A DNA stretch of 18,083 nt from Candidatus Woesebacteria bacterium RIFCSPHIGHO2_01_FULL_44_10 (GTDB lineage: Bacteria > Patescibacteriota > Microgenomatia > UBA8517), in the NCBI GenBank assembly GCA_001792465.1, contig MGGO01000017.1, positions 10,484 to 28,566 of the forward strand. The letters are read 5' to 3'. Shown here piece by piece: positions 1 through 5,799 of this stretch (the first letter of the stretch is position 1; each line of letters opens with the position of its first letter). The translations under genes and the position numbers were made by a program. Under the pieces are notes generated by a model that ran no database searches, was not told the origin of the DNA, and saw only the letters and a list, made by a program, of their open reading frames with translations.

Positions 1-363
1 CTGACGGTGCTTATTTCTTTAGGAATAATGGCTGCCTATTGGCTCTTTCCGGATTTGGCTATTGGCATACTGTATGGTAAGGATTACCTGGCTGCCAAAG
101 CCGAGTTAGTGTGGATGGGAGGTTTCATGGCCCTTTACACCGCCAACTACATTTTGGTTAATTTTTTGTTGTCGATTGACCGCACCAAAATCGTCTACTT
201 TACGCTTTTGGTCGCGATCGGCCAAATTGTTGGAATAATTTACAGACACTCGTCACTTCTCGAGGTGATCCAAGTTTCGCTGGTGAGTATGTTCACTCTC
301 TTTATCGGCGTTTCTTTGTATATAATGTCTGTACAAATTAGAAAATTATATGCCAAAAACTAA
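1..363 (+). CDS. Polysaccharide flippase (Wzx/MATE-like), C-terminal fragment
   Basis: The reading frame is open from the first base, so this is the 3' end of a gene that begins upstream; the GTG at 7 is only an internal codon. The visible 120 residues hold about three to four hydrophobic helices separated by short charged loops. A segment after the first helix (FPDLAIGILYGKDY) matches the 'LFP..I..LYGK.Y..A' pattern found in late helices of oligosaccharide flippases of the MATE/MOP superfamily. Such proteins move undecaprenyl-linked glycans across the cytoplasmic membrane, which fits the glycosyltransferases that follow. The stop overlaps the start of the next gene by 14 bases, suggesting co-transcription. 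No substrate can be inferred, and another multi-helix transporter is possible because only the C-terminus is seen. Confidence 0.65.
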   Translation: MTVLISLGIMAAYWLFPDLAIGILYGKDYLAAKAELVWMGGFMALYTANYILVNFLLSIDRTKIVYFTLLVAIGQIVGIIYRHSSLLEVIQVSLVSMFTLFIGVSLYIMSVQIRKLYAKN

Positions 364-1090
364 TTTACTATCGGTAATTGTTCCGGCCTATAAGCACGAG
401 AGAACGATTCAGAAAGATCTGGAAACGATTGACGAAACTCTCAAAAAAGGTTTGCCGGCCGGTTATGACTACGAAATTATTTGTGTGGTTGATGGCCGAC
501 TTGATGATACTGAAACAGCTGCCAAAAAGGCGAGGCTAGCAAAAGTTAAGGTTTTAGCATATGACGAAAATCAAGGCAAAGGTTATGCCGTGCGGCATGG
601 TATGGAGCATGCCAAGGGGAACCTCATATCATTTCTGGATGCGGGAATGGATATTTCTCCCAAGGGGATCATGATGCTCATGGCCCATATGGATTGGTAC
701 AACGCGGATATAATTGTTGGGTCCAAACGCCACCCCGTTTCACAGGTGAATTATCCCTTTTTAAGGCATATTTTGAGCATCGGTTATCATCTTGGAGTGA
801 AAATTCTTTTTGGTTTGGACCTGCGGGATACTCAAAGTGGTATCAAGATTTTTAAAAGAAAAATAATCGATAAAATTCTTCCCAAATTATTGGTCAAGCG
901 TTATGCGATGGATATTGAAATGCTGGCCGTGGCCCGGCATTTAGGGTTTAAACGGATTTATGAAGGGCCGATTGAAGTTCATTTCGATCAATCCACAAGT
1001 CGAATAGATTGGAAAACTTTATTTCGGATGGCTTGGGACACGGCCGCTGTTTTTTACCGCCTCAGGATCCTACACTATTACGATAAGTAA
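350..1090 (+). CDS. GT2 glycosyltransferase, DPM1/ALG5-like (polyprenyl-phosphate sugar synthase type)
   Basis: This is a 246-residue family 2 glycosyltransferase with a GT-A fold and no transmembrane segment. The N-terminal strand is SVIVPAY (8-14). The nucleotide-binding motif is VVDGRLDDT (47-54), where most relatives have DDGSxDxT. The usual DxD region reads LDAGMD (96-101), so the second Asp of a canonical DAD is Gly. GSKRHP (124-129) and RDTQSGIKIF (159-168) are typical of dolichyl/polyprenyl-phosphate sugar synthases. By family it would move a sugar from a nucleotide donor to a polyprenyl phosphate at the inner membrane face, giving donors for GT-C enzymes such as those downstream. The ATG at 350 lies inside the end of the flippase gene and has no clear ribosome binding site, so translational coupling is likely. 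The DxD change leaves catalytic activity uncertain. Confidence 0.85.
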   Translation: MPKTNLLSVIVPAYKHERTIQKDLETIDETLKKGLPAGYDYEIICVVDGRLDDTETAAKKARLAKVKVLAYDENQGKGYAVRHGMEHAKGNLISFLDAGMDISPKGIMMLMAHMDWYNADIIVGSKRHPVSQVNYPFLRHILSIGYHLGVKILFGLDLRDTQSGIKIFKRKIIDKILPKLLVKRYAMDIEMLAVARHLGFKRIYEGPIEVHFDQSTSRIDWKTLFRMAWDTAAVFYRLRILHYYDK

Positions 1091-1093
1091 AAA

Positions 1094-1558
1094 ATGCTTC
1101 AAACTGCCCAAGAAATACTAAATACAACTCTTCAAAATGGACTTTTGGCCAGTGAGATTGGTCATGGCGCTTTCGCCATTCCTGCGGCCGCCTTTCTCTG
1201 GAAAAAAACGAAATCTTGGCGTAGTATTTTGGCATTTTATTTAGTGGTTTATTTTATTGATCTGGATCACCTGGTTGAATATTTTCAGGTTTATGGATTA
1301 CATTTTGACTTAATAGAATTTTTTAGACTTGATTTTTTCCGTGTCATTGGTCAGGCCAAGTTGCCTTTCCACGCTTGGGAGTGGGTGATTGGTTTGGTCT
1401 ATTTAACTCGGAAGAAAAAATGGAATTATATCCCCAAGATAATAATGCTCGGCATTGCCGCGCATTTGCTGTGGGACACGATCGATAATGGCTTCCCCCC
1501 GGCTTTTTATTTCATTCTTCACCGAATTTCAACAGGGTTCATCCTACCACCCCACTAA
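1094..1558 (+). CDS. Small membrane protein, YdjM/DUF457-type metal-dependent hydrolase-like
   Basis: This 154-residue protein has about four hydrophobic stretches. Polar His/Asp residues sit where membrane-bound metal-dependent hydrolases of the YdjM/DUF457 type carry them: H24 in GHGAFAIPA, DLDH at 56-59, H93 in HAWEW, and H124/D128 in HLLWDTID. The DxDH motif next to a helix is the best clue, but the overall match is from memory and weak. It follows the GT2 stop after three bases and probably shares its transcript. Its role in a glycan locus is unknown; hydrolysis of a lipid or phosphate ester would be consistent but is speculation. No ribosome binding site is visible before the ATG at 1094. 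Confidence 0.6.
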   Translation: MLQTAQEILNTTLQNGLLASEIGHGAFAIPAAAFLWKKTKSWRSILAFYLVVYFIDLDHLVEYFQVYGLHFDLIEFFRLDFFRVIGQAKLPFHAWEWVIGLVYLTRKKKWNYIPKIIMLGIAAHLLWDTIDNGFPPAFYFILHRISTGFILPPH

Positions 1559-1563
1559 ATCGG

Positions 1564-1572
1564 TGTTATACT
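1564..1572 (+). promoter_or_regulatory. Extended -10 promoter for the 1582 operon
   Basis: TGTTATACT fits the extended -10 consensus TGnTATAAT with one mismatch. I see no -35 box at the expected distance. Nine bases separate it from the GTG start at 1582, so transcription should begin within a few bases of that codon and leave almost no leader. The site lies in the only gap (23 bases) between the first and second gene groups. Confidence 0.6.
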
Positions 1573-1581
1573 TCTGGTAAC

Positions 1582-3426
1582 GTGAAGAGGTTTGCTGTCT
1601 TTGTTTTGACGTTACTATTGCTCGCCTTTCCGCGAAGAATTCTGGCCCAAGAGTCAAAGCAGTTTATTACAGTTGTCAATCCGGTTCGGATTTCCCGTTA
1701 CACTGAAAATCCCAAAGAATCCCTTGAAGCGCAGTATCAGGTTGTTAAGGAATTTGATCTACCAGCGACTTGGCTTTTGACTTACGATGCTTTGGTTTAC
1801 GAGCCGTTTAACGATGTGCTGGCTGCCATGGATGAAAATCAAGAATTTGGAATTTTCTTGGAGGTGACCCCCGCCTTTGCCCAAGCCGCTGGGGTAGAAT
1901 ATAGTCAATCAGAATTTTGGCATCATGCCAACGCGGTTTTTCTCTCCGGTTACCTTCAGGAAGATAGAAAAAAGTTGATCGATACCGTTTTTGAAGTTTA
2001 TAAGCAGAAATTCGGCGGCTACCCCAAATCGGTTGGTGCCTGGTGGATCGACAGTTACTCACTTGCCTATCTGCATGAGCAATACGGAGTGCTTGCCAAC
2101 TTGGGGGTGAGTGACCAATTTGCAACGGATAATTACAAAATTTGGGGCAGTTATTGGTCGACTCCTTACTATCCGACCAGGAATCACGCCGCTATTCCCG
2201 CCGGTAGTAATGATGTAAAAATTGGGGTTGTTACCACTCAGTGGGCACCACGCGATCCTTTAAACGGTTATTACTCAAGTCTTTATAGCACTCAAGATTA
2301 TCTGGTGACTGACGTAAAACTAGACACGGATTATTTTGAAAAATTGGTTAGGCTTTATGCGGCTCGTGGTGAGAATGAGTTTGGCCAAGTGGTTGTGGGG
2401 CTGGAGGCAGATTTAGGAGCCGGAACATACTCTGGGGAATACCAGAACCAGCTGGCCGTTATTACAGATCTTGTTTCCGGGGGTGAGTTTGCAGTGGTGA
2501 CAATGGAACAATTTGCTCAGTGGTATTTAGTTAATTTTGAGGTTACACCACCGCATGTAATTCGCGCCGAAGGAGTTATTTGGTACCAATCGCCAGCCTA
2601 CAGGATTGGTCTAATTTACGACAAAAATGGAAACAAGACGAAAGTAATCGACTTACGGGCGTATTTGCAGAATTTTCAAGAACCTTACTTTGTTTCTCCG
2701 AATCGCAGCAAGACGCTCGCCATTCAGATACCGGCGATTATCGATTCAATTAATAATGAGCGGGACGTTTGGGAACTTGAAGGCATTAACCCGGACAGCT
2801 TTGAATTTTTGGAAGACGGTTTTGTTGTCACAGGTGAGCGAATTAACATCCCAAAAATTGTTAAAAACCATCCTCTGGTAAGCGTTGCCGTCCAAACCGG
2901 TAAGATAAAGGTAACACTTAATGATCGATGGGCATTTGACTCGGAGGGGCTGAAAATGAGAGGTTTTACGGCTGAGGCAATTCATCTTTTAAAATCACCC
3001 AAAGCGCTATTAAAATTACTGATCGGGCAAGGGTGGAATAAAGTAAAAAAGATAGACTATCTGGTGCCTGCCGGCGAGGTTGAAGCGCTAATGAAGCTCT
3101 CAGTCATGCCACGGGGTAGTGTCCTTGTTTGGGACGGTGAGTGTTTACAGTGCGAGTGGCACACTTCCAACCGCCACCCGGCTTTTGCGGGCATTAAAAA
3201 GTATGTTGCCAAATTGTCCGGGAAGAAAATTATTAAAAACAAGACCGTTTTTGAAGCGGAAAGCCACCAGACGGTAGGCCCGGCATTTAAGAAAACGGGT
3301 GCCCGGTACATTTATTTGGTAAAATTTGAAGACTACATGGAGAAATTGCCATTTTCGCCGGGTGATTTGGGAGTCAGGAAAATCTATGAGAATGCCAACG
3401 TTGAGATTTGGGAGGCGGAAAAATGA
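1582..3426 (+). CDS. Secreted protein of unknown function, possible deacetylase/glycosidase-like barrel
   Basis: This is a 614-residue protein with a signal peptide (MKRF, hydrophobic core 5-16, likely cleavage after ILA at 22) and no other clear membrane helix, so it is probably exported. Residues about 28-320 look like an alternating beta/alpha fold. The segment FDLPATWLLTYDAL (58-71) resembles the strand that opens many polysaccharide deacetylase and GH57/GH38-like barrels ('.PATfF..'). A WWIDSYSLAYLHEQYG stretch (154-169) resembles later barrel repeats. I cannot find the His-x3-His zinc motif of classic NodB deacetylases. The C-terminal half (about 330-614) is beta-rich, with a CLQC motif (521-524). 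The GTG start is chosen because it gives the signal peptide and sits nine bases after a -10 element. The gene overlaps the next one by ATGA, which ties it to glycan assembly. A specific enzyme activity is not established. Confidence 0.75.
   Translation: MKRFAVFVLTLLLLAFPRRILAQESKQFITVVNPVRISRYTENPKESLEAQYQVVKEFDLPATWLLTYDALVYEPFNDVLAAMDENQEFGIFLEVTPAFAQAAGVEYSQSEFWHHANAVFLSGYLQEDRKKLIDTVFEVYKQKFGGYPKSVGAWWIDSYSLAYLHEQYGVLANLGVSDQFATDNYKIWGSYWSTPYYPTRNHAAIPAGSNDVKIGVVTTQWAPRDPLNGYYSSLYSTQDYLVTDVKLDTDYFEKLVRLYAARGENEFGQVVVGLEADLGAGTYSGEYQNQLAVITDLVSGGEFAVVTMEQFAQWYLVNFEVTPPHVIRAEGVIWYQSPAYRIGLIYDKNGNKTKVIDLRAYLQNFQEPYFVSPNRSKTLAIQIPAIIDSINNERDVWELEGINPDSFEFLEDGFVVTGERINIPKIVKNHPLVSVAVQTGKIKVTLNDRWAFDSEGLKMRGFTAEAIHLLKSPKALLKLLIGQGWNKVKKIDYLVPAGEVEALMKLSVMPRGSVLVWDGECLQCEWHTSNRHPAFAGIKKYVAKLSGKKIIKNKTVFEAESHQTVGPAFKKTGARYIYLVKFEDYMEKLPFSPGDLGVRKIYENANVEIWEAEK
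3410..3415 (+). promoter_or_regulatory. Shine-Dalgarno site that fixes the GT4 start at 3423
   Basis: GGGAGG, with the core GGAGG at 3411-3415, lies seven bases before the ATG at 3423. It is the only strong ribosome binding site I see in the window. It lies inside the end of the upstream coding sequence and rules against the in-frame TTG at 3408 as the start. Confidence 0.75.
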
Positions 3427-4550
3427 AAATCATAGTTTTTTCCTGGCGTGATCCGAAGCACTCCTTAGCCGGCGGGGCTGAGCAGGTGATGCACGAACAC
3501 ATGAAGGGGTGGGTCGCCGCCGGCCACGAAGTGACTTTTTTTTCTTCAAAAGTTAAAGACCTACCCCAGCGAGAAACTCTCAATGGAATAGAAATAATAA
3601 GAGGAGGTTACCAGTATCTAGGAGTTCAAATTGCTGGTTTTTTTTACTGGCTTCAAAACAGGCAAAATTTTGATTTAATCGTTGACCAGTTTCATGGTAT
3701 TCCTTTTTTTACTCCTCTTTACATTCGAAAACCAAAACTAGCCGTTTTGCAAGAGGTAGCCCGTGAGGTCTGGCTCAAAAACCCGCTGCCCTGGCCTCTT
3801 AACTGGGTTATTGGTTTAATCGGCTACTTTGGTGAGATTATTGTTTTTCAGCTTTATAGAAAAACGCCTTTTATGGTTGGCAGCGACTCAGCTAAAGAGG
3901 ATTTGATAAAAATGGGCATAGTTGGGGGCAACATAACTATTATTTCTCACGGAGTTATTATTACAAAGCCAAGGAAGATACCTCAAAAGGAGAAGAAATC
4001 AACAATTGTTTTTCTGGGTGCCTTAACCAAAGACAAGGGAATAGAGGATGCCCTTCGGGCATTTGCTCTGTTGGCTAAAAAAGGAGATTACCAATTCTGG
4101 GTGGTGGGTGTGGCGGAGGATATAAATTATGAATCACGAATTATGAATTATGCAAAGAGGTTGGGTATTAAGGATAAAACTGTTTTTTGGGGCGGGAGGG
4201 ATAAAGTAAGTGACAAAAAGAAATTTGAGCTTTTGGCACGAGCCCATGTGATGGTTAATCCTTCTATTCGGGAAGGGTGGGGACTGGTTAATATTGAGGC
4301 CAATGCCGTGGGGACGCCGGTGGTTGCCTATAAATCACCGGGATTGGTGGACTCGGTTCAGGATGGCAAAACCGGAATAATATGCAAAGAAAATTCGCCC
4401 GAATCGCTAGCAAAAGAGATCTCAGACCTGCTTAGTGACAAAACCAAGCTTGAGAGAATGAAGGCAGGAGCAAGGAAGTGGGCGGAGAGCTTCTCTTGGA
4501 ATAAATCCAAGAAGTTGAGCTTGGATCTAATCAATTCAGTGGTGAAATGA
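3423..4550 (+). CDS. GT4 family glycosyltransferase
   Basis: This is a 375-residue retaining glycosyltransferase with a GT-B fold. The N-terminal Rossmann half opens with MKIIVFSWRDP and has the GGAEQ loop (17-21) that contacts the acceptor or donor in many GT4 enzymes. The C-terminal half has the donor-site segment FLGALTKDKGIEDAL (197-211) and the family's E-x7-E signature, EGWGLVNIE (E284 and E292), followed by AVGTPVVAY. It probably adds a sugar from a nucleotide donor to a lipid-linked glycan on the cytoplasmic face; the sugar cannot be read from sequence. The start at 3423 is supported by a Shine-Dalgarno site and by the ATGA overlap with the previous stop. Residues 235-243 (NYESRIMNY) come from a short DNA repeat described separately. 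Confidence in the family is high. Confidence 0.92.
   Translation: MKIIVFSWRDPKHSLAGGAEQVMHEHMKGWVAAGHEVTFFSSKVKDLPQRETLNGIEIIRGGYQYLGVQIAGFFYWLQNRQNFDLIVDQFHGIPFFTPLYIRKPKLAVLQEVAREVWLKNPLPWPLNWVIGLIGYFGEIIVFQLYRKTPFMVGSDSAKEDLIKMGIVGGNITIISHGVIITKPRKIPQKEKKSTIVFLGALTKDKGIEDALRAFALLAKKGDYQFWVVGVAEDINYESRIMNYAKRLGIKDKTVFWGGRDKVSDKKKFELLARAHVMVNPSIREGWGLVNIEANAVGTPVVAYKSPGLVDSVQDGKTGIICKENSPESLAKEISDLLSDKTKLERMKAGARKWAESFSWNKSKKLSLDLINSVVK
4125..4152 (+). repeat. In-frame short direct repeat inside the GT4 gene
   Basis: AATTATGAAT occurs at 4125-4134 and again at 4139-4148, and a third partial copy (AATTATG) starts at 4146. Translated, it gives NYESRIMNY (235-243), which forms the start of a helix between two Rossmann strands of the GT4 C-terminal domain. 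The A/T-rich composition stands out from the surrounding coding sequence. Confidence 0.7.
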
Positions 4551-5182
4551 AAACAAAACAGACTAAAAAGTGGGAGCAGGCTTGTTTGGAAACTAGGCGG
4601 AGCTTAGGAAACAGAAAAAGACGGCTATCCAAATTTGCCATACCCACTGGATCAAGAGTTCTTGACCTAGGGTGTGCTGATGGTCTCAACACCTCGATTT
4701 TACTAGAGCAAGGGATTGAAGACATAGTTGGGGTAGATATTTCTAAAGATTTAATAAAGATCGCCAAGAAAACTAATCCACAGGCCAAATTCTATGTTGC
4801 TTCGGCTGACAAGCTACCTTTCAAGGCCAATCAGTTCGATGTCGTTTTGGTGGATTCGGTCTTTCACCATCTTCTAGAATACAGCCAGCCCATCAAGGAG
4901 ATAAAAAGGGTTTTGGTAAAAGGTGGTAAGCTTTGCTTTATTGAGCCCAATAACTCATTGGCCAGAAAACTAATGGATTTTCTGTGCGTTCATGAAGTAA
5001 GTAAGTACCTGCCGATTCTTAACAAGCGAAGGTTAACCTATTTAGAAGAAAAAGGCCTCATGAATCATTGGCTTGAGACCCAGGGACAATTTCTAAACAC
5101 GCTTAAAAGTGGCGGTTTTGTAAAATTGTCTCTAGAAAAAGATTTCCTGAGTATCATGGGAGAATACAAAAGTAACAAGTGA
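4547..5182 (+). CDS. Class I SAM-dependent methyltransferase
   Basis: This 211-residue protein has a Methyltransf_11-type core. Motif I is VLDLGCADG (38-46), which binds S-adenosylmethionine. The acidic end of strand 2 is VGVDIS (61-66). SADKLPF (86-92) and FDVVLVDSVFHHL (97-109) form motifs II and III, and VLVKGGKLCFIEP (122-134) is the strand 5 region. The length is normal for a single-domain enzyme. The target is not evident; from its place directly after a GT4 gene, with an ATGA overlap, O-methylation of a sugar or of a lipid-linked intermediate is a reasonable guess. It is the last gene of its operon: its TGA stop lies inside the stem of the intrinsic terminator. Confidence 0.9.
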   Translation: MKTKQTKKWEQACLETRRSLGNRKRRLSKFAIPTGSRVLDLGCADGLNTSILLEQGIEDIVGVDISKDLIKIAKKTNPQAKFYVASADKLPFKANQFDVVLVDSVFHHLLEYSQPIKEIKRVLVKGGKLCFIEPNNSLARKLMDFLCVHEVSKYLPILNKRRLTYLEEKGLMNHWLETQGQFLNTLKSGGFVKLSLEKDFLSIMGEYKSNK

Positions 5183-5203
5183 GTTTTACCACTTGCTTTT
5201 TTT
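5176..5203 (+). terminator. Rho-independent terminator overlapping the methyltransferase stop
   Basis: CAAGTG (5176-5181) pairs with CACTTG (5190-5195) around an eight-base loop, followed after one C by seven T (5197-5203). The TGA stop at 5180-5182 sits in the upstream arm. This separates the 1582-5182 operon from the gene at 5234. Confidence 0.85.
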
Positions 5204-5215
5204 GCGCTCAGGCTT

Positions 5216-5221
5216 AATAAT
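5216..5221 (+). promoter_or_regulatory. Possible -10 element for the DUF5667-like gene
   Basis: Because a terminator ends at 5203, a promoter is expected before 5234. The best candidate is AATAAT at 5216-5221, with a TTGCTT at 5193-5198 seventeen bases upstream that could act as a weak -35. The match is poor (the first T of TATAAT is missing), and GAGG at 5226-5229 could be a short-spaced ribosome binding site. Confidence 0.3.
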
Positions 5222-5233
5222 GGTTGAGGGCAG

Positions 5234-5776
5234 ATGTTTAAAAATACCTGGAAAAAAGTTATGGCACTTCTGGCTGCTCTGGTTTTGGTTACTGGGGTTG
5301 GCTCGAGCCTGGTCTTTGCCCAAGAGGAGATAGCTGAGCCGGCTCTTGAAGTCAGCTCCTTTGAGCTTTTCTGGCCAGTGGTGGCAGGTAGAACCAAGGG
5401 GGATTCACTTTACCCAATAAAGATGCTCAAGGAAAAACTACGCGGCGCTCTTATTTTCGGTAGCTTCAAAAAAGTGGAGTATGATGTTTTTTTAACCACG
5501 AAGAGAGTCATAGAGGCAGAAGCGTTGTTTAATTCTGGAAAACAAGAGTTGGCCAATGAGACTTTAGATCTGGCTCTTGATCGTCTGGAGGCTGCGCAAA
5601 ACAGGCTGGGGAAAATTGCCGCCGCCGATAAAGCCGGTACGATTGTCGATGAGGTCAACAACAAATTGAACAATTTGGAAGTTTTTCTCCCTCGATTAAT
5701 TTCTCAAAATGAAGCTTCGAAGGACAAACTCCAAGAGGTTTTGGAGAGGATACAAAACCTCAACCAGAATATCTAG
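5234..5776 (+). CDS. Secreted DUF5667-like protein
   Basis: This 180-residue protein begins with a signal peptide: basic FKNTWKK, a hydrophobic core at about 9-22, and probable cleavage after VFA (28). The mature part opens with a short linker and then GDSLYPIKMLKEKLRGALIF (56-75), the 'DSPLYPLK...E...L.L' pattern that marks DUF5667. Helical, Ala/Glu/Leu-rich sequence follows (about 80-178, including a VIEAEALFNSGKQELA segment), which could form a coiled coil. The family is common in CPR and actinobacterial genomes and its function is unknown; an extracytoplasmic structural or anti-sigma-linked role has been suggested from context elsewhere. Here it is flanked by a terminator and a strong promoter, so it may be its own transcription unit. 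The N-terminal region and repeat pattern make the family call fairly safe. Confidence 0.75.
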   Translation: MFKNTWKKVMALLAALVLVTGVGSSLVFAQEEIAEPALEVSSFELFWPVVAGRTKGDSLYPIKMLKEKLRGALIFGSFKKVEYDVFLTTKRVIEAEALFNSGKQELANETLDLALDRLEAAQNRLGKIAAADKAGTIVDEVNNKLNNLEVFLPRLISQNEASKDKLQEVLERIQNLNQNI

Positions 5777-5781
5777 ATACT

Positions 5782-5790
5782 TGCTATAAT
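5782..5790 (+). promoter_or_regulatory. Perfect extended -10 promoter for the 5800-14721 operon
   Basis: TGCTATAAT is an exact TGnTATAAT element. No -35 hexamer is recognisable upstream. Nine bases separate it from the GTG start at 5800, the same spacing as at 1564-1582, which predicts an mRNA with a leader of about zero to five bases. Confidence 0.75.
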
Positions 5791-5799
5791 CGTGGGGTA

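Noticed and set aside
1520..1565. Inverted repeat CACCGA / TCGGTG as a terminator or operator
   Set aside because: The six-base arms are 34 bases apart, there is no T-tract, and one arm is inside the coding end of the small membrane protein. Chance pairing is likely.
3408..3422. In-frame TTG start giving the GT4 protein five more residues
   Set aside because: A GGAGG site lies between this TTG and the ATG at 3423 at ideal spacing for the latter, and the ATG forms an ATGA overlap with the previous stop.
5065..5397. 110-codon antisense frame spanning the terminator region
   Set aside because: It crosses the intrinsic terminator and the start of the DUF5667-like gene, and its translation shows no domain-like pattern.
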